Shown here: in pieces, positions 31,026 through 42,487 of the stretch
How the letters are laid out: the number at the start of each line of letters is the position of its first letter
How positions within the stretch are numbered: position 1 is the first letter of the stretch
Source: Xanthostigma xanthostigma
Lineage: Eukaryota > Arthropoda > Insecta > Raphidioptera > Raphidiidae
Direction of reading: 5' to 3'
DNA: 64,000 nucleotides
Assembly: GCA_963575645.1 (NCBI GenBank)
Contig: OY754475.1
Coordinates: forward strand, 9,610,001 to 9,674,000
Translations under genes and position numbers: made by a program
The notes under the pieces: model-generated
What the model saw: the letters and a program-made list of their open reading frames with translations, nothing else
Told to the model about the DNA's origin: nothing
Database searches by the model: none

Positions 31026-31940
31026 ACAGTTCCAACCCACGAGTGGGGAATGGTACTAATTTAAGTCAAAAATCACTTTTCAAAATTTTACAATATCTTT
31101 TCGTTTCGAGGTCCTCCGAATCCAAAAAACATATTTTTGGAAAAACTCTGTGCGTCTGTGAGCACGATACAGGTCAAACGCATGAGCGGATTTAAACCAA
31201 ATTTTGGGAGGATGTTTGGCATGCAAATATGAAGAGTCTTATTGTTTTTGGGGAAAATCGACGCATGCGCAGAAGAGATATATGCTATAACGGTGTTTTT
31301 TTATATAATAATGGTATACTTTTCATAACGGCTTATTATTTTATTTATTTTTTCAAGACAGTTTTGTTAAAAACATTTTTTTCTAAACTTTATAATTTTG
31401 GAAATATTTAGAAAATAAAAACAAATCAGCCGCTCTTTTGTTTTATGGATACAGGTCAAACGAATGAACGGATTGAAACCAAATTTTGGGAGGATGTTTG
31501 GTATGCAAATATGAAGAGCCCTATTGTGTTTGGGTAAAATCGGCGCATGCGCAAAAGAGATATATGCTATAACGGTGTTTTTTTTTTATATATAATAGTG
31601 GTATACTTTTACAACGGCTTACTTATATATTTATTTTTTCAAGAAAAAGTTAAAAAAATGTTTTCTAAACTTTATAGTTTCGAAAATATTTTGAAAATAA
31701 AAAAAAATCAACTGTTCATTCGTTTTGTAGATTTGTCATTTGCTAAGCATGCTTTTATTAATTTTTACATGACGTGGAACATATTATGTACCTGTACATA
31801 ATATGTTTCACGTCATGTAATAGCTAATATATTGAATACTAGCCATTACCCGCTTCACCTCACGCGATATCAGAAATTTGATTTTCTATATTATACTATG
31901 TCAAATGCCAACATTTGGAATGGTCCCGTCATCCAATTGG
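31026..31940 (+). repeat. repeat family F, copy 3, internally duplicated
   Basis: Same start (TTCCAACCCACGAGTGGGGAA, shown as CCAACCCACGAGTGGGG) and end (GGAATGGTCCCGTCATCCAA) as copy 1. The block from ACAGGTCAAACG to TATAACGGTGTTTTT occurs twice (about 31165-31305 and 31450-31590), making this copy about 280 bp longer. No coding frame is preserved between the duplicates. Confidence 0.7.
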
Positions 31941-32507
31941 TGGGAATTTTTTAATTGAAACATTATATGCAACGAACGCAAACGAACATCGTACAAAATA
32001 CAATCGGCATTCGTTTGCGCAGAGTATATTCTTATGTGAAACGTGGAATGTACACACGAGTTAACGGCGATCAAATCGCTTAAGGATTTAATCATCTGTA
32101 CACCGTCTGAGCTTCAAATAGATTAGAAGGATTAATTAAAAAATGTCTGCCCTTCAGGGTAACGACGCTGCACTCCGATCCATTTGTTGTCTTTTGTCTC
32201 TCTCTCTCTCTCGAATCGTATAGCCGCTGTCTTGCTTTGTACGATGAAAGAGAATGATTTTAATTGAAAACACGGCTTTCGGCCACTGCGCCACTGCAAG
32301 TAAAGGAGTTTTGTGGAAAAATTACCAGTACTTACGTAGAACACTTCTAGATAATTCGTCATATTTACACAGAACATAACATTAACCTTTCTCTTGAATC
32401 ACTCCGTCCATTGGTGAAAATCCGTTCGGTAGTTTTTGAGTTTATGGCGTTCAGAGAGGCAGACAGTTGCGGCGGGGGGCGTATGTTATATAATATGTAG
32501 TGATATC
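31941..32507. other. unassigned DNA with Helitron-like debris
   Basis: 32400-32480 reads, on the minus strand, like Lep1-type Helitron text (CGCCATAAACTCAAAAACTA, CCGAACGGATTTTCACC). A CT run lies at 32197-32212. Confidence 0.4.
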
Positions 32508-32687
32508 TAAAGCAGCCTACACACTTTGATACAAGCTGCGATGCAGGCATCGACTCTAAGTTTCATGAAACTTGCATCAGTTGCATAAACGCCTACTTAA
32601 ATCTAAACCTATTGCGATGCCTGAATCAACTCCATGTTCATGCAACACAAGAATAGTAGGTTAAGTTATTTTCTAGGTACCTAGTGC

Positions 32688-32888
32688 TTGACGAATAAAA
32701 TGAGGTCAGTTTTGCCAACACCAGTTTTATTAGCAGTAGTTGGGGCACTCTTTATACTCCATAAAAGTAAAAGGAAATGGTCAAAAAGATGGTTTATAGA
32801 AAGAAAACGTTATTCAAATGCTTTATTGGAAGAGTTAAAAGTACATTTGTATTCCAAAGTCACGTATGCAGATGATAAATGTTTATGA
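32688..32888 (+). pseudogene. Harbinger transposase N-terminal fragment
   Basis: About 63-66 codons from ATG at 32688 or 32700. The segment KRKWSKRWFIERKRYSNALL fits the basic, tryptophan-rich N-terminus of Harbinger/HARBI1-type nucleases (pattern RR.WW.RPW..RR...G....L..EL), ending LEELK. The catalytic DDE/DDD region is absent. The frame ends at a stop at 32886. Placement inside Harbinger-type repeats supports the call. Confidence 0.6.
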
Positions 32889-33118
32889 ACTCTTCCCAAA
32901 ATACTTACACGATCACTTTCCATCATGGAATTTACACACACAAACATCAAAGTAATCTCTAAAATGGCGCGGGAAAATAAATTAATGTCGTCTTGGATTC
33001 GACGCAATTCTATACTGGCTGAAAATATGGGATTCCAGACTCCGCATAGCTGCAAGCCGCAACTGATGCCAAATACGTGATTCAGTACTACACACACTGC
33101 TACTTGCATCATCTATAG

Positions 33119-33723
33119 TCTATACTAATATATAAAGCTGAAGAGTTTGTTTGCTTGAACGCGCTAATCTCAAAAACTACTGGTTCAAATTGAAAAAAAA
33201 ATTTTTTGTTGGATAGCCCATTTATCGAGGAAGACTGTAGGCTATATAATATTAGGCTACGACCATAAGGAGCGGAGCTTTAATGAAAAATGTTGCTAAA
33301 TGTATCTCAAAAATAAGATTCTATTCATGTGAAATGCACTAAGTAGATACACTCATATTAGCGTTGTGAGAACACAACCTCAGGTGGATCAATCGGTAGA
33401 GCATGCGACTGTCAATATCAGGGTCGTGGGTTCGAGGTATACGTTGGGCGAATGTAATTTTTTTTTTAGTTTCTACATTGCTTTCTTCTCAGGCTTACAT
33501 TTAAATTTATTTTAATTTTATATAATTAATTAAAAAAAAAATATTAGTTAAAAAAAGTTTAAATACTGCTTTTTATCGACAAAAACTTTTGAACGGTAAC
33601 TCCGATCATCATGAAATTTGGACACAACATTCATCTCGGTAAACTAAGATGATGTGTGTACTCATGTTCCTCCCTTCCCCATTCGTTATTTTACACCCGG
33701 GTAAAACCGGACGGGACCGCTAG
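33119..33723 (+). mobile_element. Helentron-like element (family H), copy H2, with tRNA-like insert
   Basis: Begins TCTATACTAATATATAAAGC and ends TTTACACCCGGGTAAAACCGG...GGACCGCTAG, with CTAG at 33720-33723 and T following. Inserted inside the Harbinger element 32511-33779, so it is younger. It shares with H1 the insert holding a tRNA-Lys-like block, but has a shorter AT-rich tail (605 against 706 bp). Confidence 0.87.
33374..33450 (+). pseudogene. tRNA-Lys-like module inside Helentron H2
   Basis: ATCAATCGGTAGAGCATGCG (A box/D arm), GACTGTCAATATCAGGGTC (anticodon arm with the CTT region altered), GTGGGTTCGAGGTATACG (B box) and GTTGGGCG at the acceptor end. It matches H1's module and insect tRNA-Lys in layout. 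The mutated anticodon and acceptor rule out a normal tRNA. Confidence 0.68.
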
Positions 33724-33782
33724 TGAAACATAAGAGTCGATGCCTGCATCGCAGTTTGTATCAAGGTGTGTAGGCCGCTTAA

Positions 33783-34206
33783 CACTTTGGTTGTTCTGCA
33801 GCTCTGCAGCACTCACAGACGAAGCGCCATTGGTCTAGAAAGTCACACTGAACATAACTGTGAAAGTTTTAAGTTTGTGCAAATTATTTTGGGGTTGAAA
33901 TCGTAAACTATTCGCTTAACTGAGGTATATCACACCACATAACTATCATTATAACATAGTAAAATTAGTGTATGTCAGTTCATAATATGAAATTATTATT
34001 AAAGTGGACAGAGAGAGAGCGAGTGAGAGAGACGGTAGTTTGCGTTAGTAGTGGCGGCGCGATGTTGTTGTTGTTGTTGTTGTTGGTTAATTGATGTTGG
34101 AGAGTTGCAGAGTGCGTGACCCGACATCGCTCCTCTCGCCCGCACTCGGCGTGTACGTATGTAATATTTACACGCGTGCGGTCCGTGAAATGGACACACA
34201 CGCGCG
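33783..34206. other. CpG-containing DNA with (TTG)n
   Basis: A TTG run lies at 34063-34085 and a GA run at 34009-34030, followed by a CpG-rich stretch (34110-34206). Frames encoding poly-Gln or poly-Asn here come from the TTG repeat. Confidence 0.45.
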
Positions 34207-34640
34207 TCATACCATTAAAGATCATTACCGGTATGGAAGTGCCCGCCGCAAACGTGTGTAACAAGTCCCAGCTGGTAGTTGTACGAGGGATGTTTGAATG
34301 CTTACTCACAATCATAAATTAAACACGCGTCATGCCATTGTAGCAAGCATTGTTACATTAACTCTCTCTCTCTCTCTTTTGTAATATTGTTAAAATTAGT
34401 TTTCCTTAGCCTCGCAGGAAAAATGAATGTTGTTATGAATTTGGAAAAAATCAATTCAATTAATAGATCTTGAGAAAACAATTCATTACGATTTTTTTAA
34501 GTTCAATTCTAAGTGTTTTATTTATTTTAAAGTAAGAACTTTATTAAGTACTTACACCATTAAGATCGTTACCGGTATGGAAGTGCCCGCCACAAACGTG
34601 TGTAACAAGTCCCCGCTGGTAATCAGAAATTAAACACGCG
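34207..34640 (+). repeat. direct duplication about 350 bp apart
   Basis: ACCGGTATGGAAGTGCCCGC...AAACGTGTGTAACAAGTCCC (34227-34280) recurs at 34572-34626, including the following ATCA(T)AAATTAAACACGCG. The first copy has an extra 30 bases (GTACGAGGGATGTTTGAATG...) before that end. Both copies can read TGMEVPAxNVCNKSxLV, but a one-base difference upstream and non-synonymous changes argue against a conserved protein. The copies are more alike than most repeats in the window. Confidence 0.7.
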
Positions 34641-34966
34641 TTTTTTAATTTTTTTTTTTGAACTAATTTTTATTTTTTTTTAATTTGCTCCCCTCTGGGA
34701 CCAAAATACAAAAATAAATGTAGCCCATGTTACCCGGGCCATAATAACGAATCGATTGACACCTTATTTATCAAAATCGGATGAATAATTTAGGCGCTAC
34801 GTTGGAACATTCGTAAATACAAATATACATAAACTGCTAAACTAATAACCCTTCCTTCGCCGCAGTCGGGAAAAAAAGAGTGGCGTACCGATTTGAGTGT
34901 GTTAATACGGAGACATTGTGATGAAACATACATCGCTCTCTTCGTTTTAATGAGGGCAAGTTGCAC

Positions 34967-35365
34967 AATAGTATATTGCGCAACTAGTGCGACAATGCCG
35001 CACGAGTTGCATATACTATTTTTTATTACGAATAAATTAAATTAAATTTTAAAATTTTATTACGAATTAAAAAAAGAAATTAGAAGTACCTAATAAAAAT
35101 TAAAACTAAATCATTAAAAAGTTGAAAATTCAGTTAAAATTGTCAAGAATAAAAGTCCATAATCGAAAATTTTAACCTCAAATCTGCTTCAAATGACAGT
35201 TTGTTTCGTTGACATTAACACCGTTATTATTTTGTTTTTCTCTCTGAATTTGCGTGCGGCAAACAATAATTTCAGTGCGACAAATGAAGTTTCCGCACGC
35301 AAATGAAAATAGCTACTTTTCAACCGTAACAGCGTGCGTAAAGATTTCCCGCATGAGTAATAAGA
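34967..35365 (+). repeat. repeat family D, copy 1
   Basis: Starts with palindromic text GTTGCACAATAGTATATTGC-GCAACTAGTGCG and ACAATGCCGCACGAGTTGCA. It ends near TTTGCGTGCGGCAAACAATA...CAACCGTAACAGCGTGCGTA. Copy 2 is inverted at 57885-58205; a central fragment is at 28632-28765. No terminal duplication was identified. Probably a DNA-transposon derivative. Confidence 0.65.
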
Positions 35366-35460
35366 TACAGCAATTTTACATAATTTTTAAATATTTTAAT
35401 ATTATTTTAATGTATTTTGACTTGTTATATATCTTCGTTGAAGATCTATTTAATAAATTC

Positions 35461-35461
<1 letters not shown>

Positions 35462-35514
<53 letters not shown>

Positions 35515-35526
35515 GTTATTATTATA
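35462..35526. repeat. (ATT)n microsatellite
   Basis: About 65 bases of ATT repeats. Poly-Ile/Leu frames across it are artefacts. Confidence 0.95.
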
Positions 35527-36068
35527 TGTTTCATCACCTTGTGTACGAATTAACACAGGTAAAATCGATTCAGGAGAAATCCATAAAATGACAATAGAAA
35601 CCTCAATAATAATAAAAAATTTAGTGAATTACGGTCGAATTTCGACCACTGGGCGTCCCCTAGATTCAATAAATACGTTTACTTACTAATGATTTGTAAT
35701 ATGGCAAAATATGTGAAACACAAATTAGTCTGCAAAGCGCATATTATTGTAATTATTATAAAATAATAAACAACTGTTGCGTGGAAATTTCAGTTGACCG
35801 CAAAGCGGTCAGTAAAGTTCGTTAGTCGATGATAAATTAAAACCGATATTTACTTTGCGCTTCGTTTACCAGAAAATTATTTACAATAAATGTAAATTTT
35901 TACGCTTCTGTTAAATTTATCTATACGTAATAATTTACTGTCATTATTCAAATGTGGTACAATTTGACAAATGACTGTCACTCTTTTGTGTAATATTATT
36001 TCTCTATTTGTGTAATATGTAATACAGACGTAAATAGTATCAACAAAGAGAACTACATAAAAAATTCC
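35527..36068. other. unassigned AT-rich DNA
   Basis: Contains a small inverted pair (GACCGCAAAGCGGTC, 35796-35810). Nothing else recognised. Confidence 0.4.
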
Positions 36069-36757
36069 AGCCAATTGGGCGACGGGACCATTCCAACTTA
36101 AAAAATGTTGGCATTTGATTATAATAAAGAAAATAAAATTTCTGATATAGTGTGAGGTGACGCGGGTAATGGCCAGTATTCAATATGATATTTGCTATTC
36201 GTTGACATGGTTACCTACGTAATATGTTCCACGTCATGTAAAAATTAATCAACGCATGCCGAACTAGTTTATTTCTGACAGATCCGTAAAACAAAAACCG
36301 AATGATTTTTTTTTATTTTCAAATTATTTCCGAAACTATAAAGTTTACAAAAAAAAATTTTAAGGAAACTTTCTTGAAAAAATAAATAGAACAATAAGCC
36401 GTTATAAAAAGTATACCATTATTATACCGTTATAGCATATAATATCTCTTCTGCGCATGCGCCGATTTTCCCCAAAAACAATAGAGCTCTTCGTATTTGC
36501 ATACCAAACATTTCCCAAAATTTGGTTTCAATCCGCTCATCCGTTTGACCTGTATCGTGTTCACAGACAAACAGACTAACAACAAACAGACTAACAGACA
36601 AACAGACTTGCAGACAAACAGATTAACAGACTCACAGAGTTTTTCCAAAAATATGTTTTTTGGATTCGGGGAACTTCAAAATGGAAAGATATTGTAAAAT
36701 TTTTGAAAAGTGATTTTTGACCTAAACTAGTACCATTCCCATGTGGGTTGGAATGGT
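36069..36757 (-). repeat. repeat family F, copy 4
   Basis: Reverse orientation: CCAATTGGGCGACGGGACCA at the left, TACCATTCCCATGTGGGTTGGAATGGTA (paired arms TACCATTCC/GGAATGGTA) at the right. A local expansion of ACAGACTAACAGACAAAC units lies at 36563-36636 and generates a cysteine/valine-rich antisense frame that is not a gene. Confidence 0.75.
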
Positions 36758-36950
36758 AAAATAATATATTTATTAATTGTCGATTATCGATGCTCGGCAA
36801 CTAAGACAGCGTACTATTACTTCAAGTTAAAGAAGTAAGTTTCGGTTTCGGTCGAAACTGAAACAGAAATTCGATTTCTAAAAACTAGTTTCGGTGGGAC
36901 ACAGCTCTGCATGGCGTTTTATGATTACAAAGTTGATGCAATCCTGTATA

Positions 36951-37483
36951 CAGTATGTAAACACGTAAGGTGCACATAGGGAAATTAATATTGGGAAAAA
37001 ATGACTGGATCAGAGTGAGCCTTGAAATCTTGTTTTTCAATTTGACAGATAATATTCTCTTGCAAAATGAATGTGTATACTACCGAAGAAAATATTCAAA
37101 TGATTACAACATAATCGGACTTTTTTTATTAACGGGACATTAAATTCCCAAAAATACTTAAATATGGTGCGAGATCAAATATCTCCGCCTATTCGTGTTG
37201 AACCTAAAGACATTGGGTCACTGAATTACGAACGCGCATACGTCATACCAGTCAGACAATTTTTGAATGAATTGTTTCCAAACAGTTGGAGTTGTTTTTT
37301 TGTTTTATTTTTGTACAAAAAAAAAATAAAATAATGATTTATAATCAAAATAAAATTAAAATCCTCAAGATTACCACGATAATTCAATAGTAATAACAAT
37401 TAATGCAGTCATGGCTAACTCTGATCCAAGTATTTTTTCCCAATGCGAATTTCCCTATATGCACCTTACACGTTTACATACTG
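36951..37483. mobile_element. pogo-type MITE with about 75-bp inverted repeats
   Basis: Ends CAGTATGTAAACACGTAAGG and CCTTACACGTTTACATACTG, flanked by TA (36949-36950 and 37484-37485). The arms extend through CATAGGGAAATT and TTGGGAAAAAAT to the GGATCAGAGT region. The CAGT start with TA duplication fits pogo/Tigger-mobilised MITEs. At 533 bp it holds no coding frame. Confidence 0.8.
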
Positions 37484-37485
37484 TA

Positions 37486-37969
37486 GATCACAACGATAGT
37501 TAATTGTTTCCTGCTAATCGAATGAGTTACATTTCCGTCCACATATGAAATCAATCGATCTATTAAGCATTCATATTTAAACTGTCGTGTCGTAAAGCTA
37601 CAGGTTATTGATTGGCGCATGAGGGAGAAAGAAATAGACAGATGTACTTGTTTTAATGTATTTTATCTCTCTTTCATGCTGGCACGAAAGTTATTTAATT
37701 ATAATATTATGTGTGTTTTCCTTTTCATAGAGCAAATACATTGTTGAAGGAAGTAAGTCTATAGTTAGGTACGCATCAGAAAAGCATCTATGGGCTGTCC
37801 CTGAATTGAATAGATTAAAGAAAACAGAACAGGCCCGTGTCGAACGCGCATAAATTAGGCATTCGTAGCTGTGCCTTTCAAAATATATTTTCAGATTTTT
37901 TTAACGTACTCTAGCACTATTTAACACTAGTTTTGTAAAGTCGTCATTTACCATTAAGAGTATAGTCGG
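37486..37969. other. unassigned DNA
   Basis: No repeats or coding exon recognised. Confidence 0.35.
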
Positions 37970-38800
37970 TTTTTGACGTGATAACGTCTTATAAATTGAT
38001 GAATCACCAATCTTATAAATTGATAAAACACCGGCTGCATGCACGAAAAAGTGTAACGTTCCGCCGACCCTGTGCGTGCTTTTCTCGAAAACGGCCCTAA
38101 CGATTTGGATGAAATTTACTGAAAAGGGATTTTAGGGGGCTAAAAATCGTTTTAGCTAGGTCTCATCTCTCGAAAAAATCGTTTTCATACAAATTTTATC
38201 ATTATAAAAATCAATTTTTTGACGTATGAAAATACTTAAATATTGTAAGTAGGTTTTGGAATTTTATATGAACAATGAAACAATAGTTTTTAAAATATTA
38301 TGACAGTTAATCTTTGAGACTTAAAATAAATACGAAAGAAAGAAAGTTAAAAAAACAATTATATTATAGGTGGGAGTAATTTTAATATATAAAATTAACC
38401 TAAATTTGAAGCAAAAGATGCAATATCATAGATTCGAATTATTATAATTATTATATAAATTTAGGTTATGTATTACGGAATACGTTATCACGTAAAACTA
38501 TCGTCCGTAAACCGACTTTACAGGCAACCAATTTTTTTTTAAGTAAAAATTCTTTAGGCAAGCTTGACTTGGGGAGTAAGCTGCTAAATGCCTGACGAAA
38601 TCGTTCACGGAAGTGCATCATCGGACGAGGCGAACGGTGCGTGATCGTTCGAGGCGAACGGTAGTTGAGAGGGAGATATAAGTTAGTAAAGATAGTAAGA
38701 GAGAGAGTTACGTTTCGTATATTGGAAGTTGAGAAGGAGATATAAGTTAGTAAAGAGAGAAAGTTACTGTAGGAGCAAGAGAGAGAGGTGCGCGTGCACA
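37970..38800. repeat. repeat family G, copy 2 (inverted, longer)
   Basis: 37970-38535 is the reverse of copy 1 (1215-1840). It begins TTTTTGACGTGATAACGTCT and reaches ACGTTATCACGTAAAACTAT at 38482-38501. It continues (38540-38800) with text GTTCGAGGCGAACGGTAG and TATAAGTTAGTAAAGA repeated about twice, shared in inverted form with 58735-58880. A minus-strand 111-codon frame across the latter part is Ser/Arg/Leu-rich repeat read-through. Confidence 0.65.
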
Positions 38801-38996
38801 TTTTCTTTCTCTATTCCTCAACAAATACTTCACTGGCTAGTGGCGCAATCAGGTGGCCGAAAATATAAGCAGTACTAACAATAAAATGACACATACTTAT
38901 AACTGCCAGTGGCGCTATCGGGTGACTAAAATCCAACGAGAGCTAAGTAATTGCAATGTATTACCTACTTTTGTTTTCTTTATCTTTATGTAATAA

Positions 38997-39112
38997 TATT
39001 CTACGTTTAAAGTGAATAAAATTGTAAATTCAGTTTAAAGTTCATATTTTGTGAATTTTCGTCTGAATAATAACAAATTATGGCAGGAAGAAGTTTTACT
39101 TCAGTTGTGTGG
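38997..39112 (+). repeat. interspersed segment, copy 1
   Basis: CGTTTAAAGTGAATAAAATT through ATGGCAGGAAGAAGTTTTAC-TTCAGT to GTGGTCTAAAGC recurs inverted at 63663-63775. It contains a short MAGRSFTSVVWS frame with a good upstream context (AAATTATGG), so it could be the first exon of a mobile element's gene, but the frame stops 5 codons later in both directions of reading. Confidence 0.6.
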
Positions 39113-39123
39113 TCTAAAGCAGA

Positions 39124-39197
39124 CTCTTTTTTTTAGTGTGAGGAACTAAGAAGGAAATTATCAAATTTCCTTCTTAGTTCCTCACACTAAAAAAAAA
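39124..39197. repeat. near-perfect 35-bp-arm hairpin
   Basis: TCTTTTTTTTAGTGTGAGGA...AAGGAAATT is followed after about 4 bases by its complement AATTTCCTTCTTAGTTCCTC...AAAAAAAAGA. It immediately follows the interspersed segment. Confidence 0.9.
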
Positions 39198-39713
39198 AGA
39201 GTTTAAGACTATTTTTGGTTTTGATGTTTTTTATGTTGCCATGTAATTTGAAAATTAAATATTCGTTTTCAAAGCAACCTGCAATCATGAAAAACAATCG
39301 AATTTGAAACAATTGATCGATTGAAGAAGCGTTAATGTAAAAAAAACCTACCTACGAAATTTTAGGAGCTGTAGAACTACGGCGCCATTGTCGCAAAGAT
39401 ATAAATAATAATAAAGAGCGAGTGTTGGAATATTTGTATATAAAAAATACGCTACCGTCAGTTGTTTGCGAACGCTCTACGTTGCGTATTTATAGTGAAA
39501 TGATGCGAAGTTGATTCAGTTTAGGTGAGGGGAGCTGAAATAGTTCGCTCTGCGTCACACACACAAACACACACACAGTGGCAACTGCGGCAACATCAAG
39601 TCTATAATATAACCATTCACAAAGTATAACTTTAAGTTAATTATTATCAGCAAGCGATGTCTTAAACCAAGCGATTAGAGCGACAAGTATTATTTTATTT
39701 ATTTTTATATAAC
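39198..39713. other. unassigned DNA
   Basis: 39560-39580 has a CA run. No element or exon recognised. Confidence 0.4.
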
Positions 39714-39715
39714 TA

Positions 39716-40129
39716 TAGTGTAAACTCTATTTAACGTCACTCGATATAACGACAAACTCCTTAAAACGTCGAAATTACTCAACTCTAGTTGCTCATACAA
39801 TGACACACTTTAAATAACGACACTCCCACTCTAAATAACGACAATAAGTCATCATTAAGCAATAAACAGTACTTGTTTGTTATTTTGTTGCTTTGTTGTC
39901 GGCATCATGCGTACCGACGATTTTAAAAAATAAGTTCTTTTGTTTGTTGGAATTATCTTTCATATGTTTAGCTCAGCTGTAATTTGTGATAGTAAGAATG
40001 TTTGTAAATTTTATATATTATGAGTTAAAAGATATTGATGGATTATTTCTTCTTTCCGTTTAAAGACAACTCTCAATAGCGCCATAAAGTGACAAGTCCC
40101 TTGATTATCGCTATATAAAGTTTACACTG
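39716..40129. mobile_element. pogo/Tigger-type element, short
   Basis: Right end ...CGCTATATAAAGTTTACACTG followed by TA (40130-40131); left end TAGTGTAAACTCTATTTAAC preceded by TA. The two ends are inverted versions of CAGTGTAAACT. The subterminal text (CTCGATATAACGACAAACTC, CTCTAAATAACGACA) is typical of Tigger ends. At 414 bp it is non-autonomous. Confidence 0.75.
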
Positions 40130-40131
40130 TA

Positions 40132-40638
<507 letters not shown>

Positions 40639-41040
40639 AATGCGTTTAACGTCCGTTTCTCGACTTTGCGTCATAACAGACGCCATTCGCACCATTACTA
40701 TTTTTTTTCTACCACACTTCCCGTTATTTTCTATAATTTTTAAACTTCAACTTATTTAATAGCAATGGGCGAATGAAGGGATTTTTAGGAAATTAGGATA
40801 AGGTAGGCAAATTTTGAGCATAGGAGTTTGATAGGTATTCGGCCATGGCCTTGAATAAGGGTCGTCTCGATATTTATCTGGAATTGTTGAGGAAAACCAT
40901 GGAAAACCTCAACAAGATGGTTGTTTCTCGGAGAGAGGCAGTGGAAAAAACTCCCAGCCACATCTGCCCCCGCCGGGATTCGAACCCGGTACCTCCCGAA
41001 TGCGAGTCTAGTGCTCTCATCGCTACGCCACCCCGCTCGG
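40639..41040 (-). mobile_element. tRNA-derived SINE, copy S3
   Basis: The best-preserved copy. On the minus strand the head reads CGAGCGGGGTGGCGTAGCGA (A box) and GGTACCGGGTTCGAATCCCG (B box), then CAGATGTGGCTGGGAG. The other end is GACGTTAAACGCATTATT with a long AAT tail. Flanking TTATTTAT-like text on both sides may be the target duplication. A 71-codon plus frame ending in RDSNPVPPECESSAL is antisense of the tRNA head. Confidence 0.9.
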
Positions 41041-41417
41041 TTATTTATTTATCTATATAAATCGGGCGACACTCTCGTAAACCAGAAATGCAATTAAAAT
41101 TAAATGAATTACCCTAATTAAAATTCCGCACGCATCTTCAATCAAAAGATAACACATATTTATATATTTATGGGCCAGTCTGTATAGAGGCATGCGATAA
41201 AGTGTAAGCGTGACACGTAGTGGACCAGACCCATATTCATGTATAGTGTATTATAGCAGTTTGTGTGCTTGTGTGTGCCTCAGTCAACTTTAATTAATGT
41301 TAAAATACAAGTTTCATTTTCTGGGACGTAACACGGTCATATTTGTTAGAAGAGAGTTGGAAGGAGGGGGTGTCGGTGACGGTACACCACTGATAATAGA
41401 CAATGTATATGTTTCAC
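41041..41417. other. unassigned DNA
   Basis: No element or exon recognised. Confidence 0.35.
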
Positions 41418-41421
41418 TTAA

Positions 41422-41731
41422 CATGTTGACTGTCATGGAATTTTTCACGATTTCGATCTAAAGAATCAAATTGATTTAATCATGTTTTATTATTCAAAAC
41501 TTTAATAATAGGTAATAGTACTAATCAATAAGCTTAAAAAATGTTCTTTTTGTGTTCATTTAAACCAAACCTGATTTTTTATTCTCTTTCCTTCCTTTTA
41601 TTCTCTTTATGCTACGAGTTTCAAAGTAGCTGCACAAATATGACAAGTAATGAAGGAGCGAGATAACTCGTAGTCCGCGTCCTGGACAAGTAAACAGCTT
41701 ATGAGATATCTCGTAGTTGGCAGTCAATGTG
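41422..41731. mobile_element. piggyBac-type MITE
   Basis: Bounded by TTAA on both sides (41418-41421 and 41732-41735), the exact duplication of piggyBac-superfamily elements. The inverted termini are CATGTTGACTGTCA and TGGCAGTCAATGTG. Subterminal AACTCGTAG and CGAGATATCTCGTAG-type repeats (TATCTCGTAGTTGG at 41707) follow. At 310 bp it has no coding capacity. Confidence 0.7.
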
Positions 41732-41884
41732 TTAAAAAGTGGACAAAATTTATCAAAATAAATATGCCTGAAATATATATCGAAGTAAAAAAATGTCTTT
41801 TATTTATAATGATTTTAAAATTCAACTGGAAATTATATTTAATTTTGCGTACCTTATCCTAATAAGACTCTTAATAAGACTCTT

Positions 41885-41912
41885 TAATAATAATAATAAT
41901 AATAATAATAAT
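41885..41912. repeat. (AAT)n microsatellite
   Basis: About 28 bases of AAT repeats. Confidence 0.9.
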
Positions 41913-41961
41913 GACTCTTTATTACAAGCGGAGTTCAGCTACGGCTGCTCTTCCACTCAAC

Positions 41962-42125
41962 CGTGTCCTAAATGTCCTAAAATTCCGTCATTTGCCCATT
42001 GCTATTAATTTGTTGAAGTTGAAAAATGTATAAAATAACGGAAAGTGTGATAGATGGAAAATAGTAATGGTGCGAATGGCGTCTATTATGACATAAAGTC
42101 GTGAAACGGACGTTAAACGCATTAT
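41962..42125 (+). mobile_element. tRNA-derived SINE, copy S4 (5'-truncated)
   Basis: Carries only the 3' part of the family: CATTTGCCCATTGCTATTAA, GGTGCGAATGGCGTCTATTA, GACATAAAGTCG and GGACGTTAAACGCATTAT. The tRNA head is missing, as is common for LINE-type integration. Confidence 0.8.
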
Positions 42126-42226
42126 CATAAAAATAAACACTCGACGCACATGGATCTCCAAAACAGCCAATAGCAACTAGAACGCGGGCGCAATGCGTTC
42201 ACGGCTTCATCTTTCGTCGCAGCAAT
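42126..42226 (-). repeat. interspersed fragment shared with 61105-61218
   Basis: AAACACTCGACGCACATGGA...ATTGCGTTCACGGCTTCATC pairs in inverted orientation with GATGAAGCC...ACGCATTGCGCCCGCC...CCATGTGCGTCGAGTGTTTA at 61122-61212. Nature unknown. Confidence 0.6.
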
Positions 42227-42487
42227 TCTAAGAATTCACTCATTTTTTCACAACGCACTAAAAGAAGTATAACATCAAAAAAATTTTTTTTTAATGATCC
42301 TCTCAAAAAATTCACTAAAAAGAAGAAAATAATAAAATTTTGAGGTCGTCGCTAATTTAATTACTAATCGAACACCACAACATTGGACTCGACTGCGTCA
42401 CTACGGACAACATTCGTCCCACGATGCGTCAGTGCGGACTTGTCTGCAAAATAGGAATCGACCATAATATTGTTGGGACCACTATGG

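Larger units (their letters stand above)
32511..33779 (+). mobile_element. PIF/Harbinger-type transposon, interrupted by a Helentron
   Basis: About 49-bp terminal inverted repeats: AGCAGCCTACACACTTTGAT at the left and, reversed, AGCGGCCTACACACCTTGAT at the right, both continuing to GCGATGCAGGCATCGACTCT. Flanks are TAA on both sides (32508-32510 and 33780-33782), the TWA duplication of PIF/Harbinger. Without the Helentron at 33119-33723 the element would be about 660 bp. It keeps a transposase N-terminal frame (32688-32888) and is defective. Confidence 0.87.

Noticed and set aside
36430..36648. Cys/Val-rich membrane-like protein on the minus strand
   Set aside because: Antisense of an ACAGACAAAC minisatellite within repeat family F.
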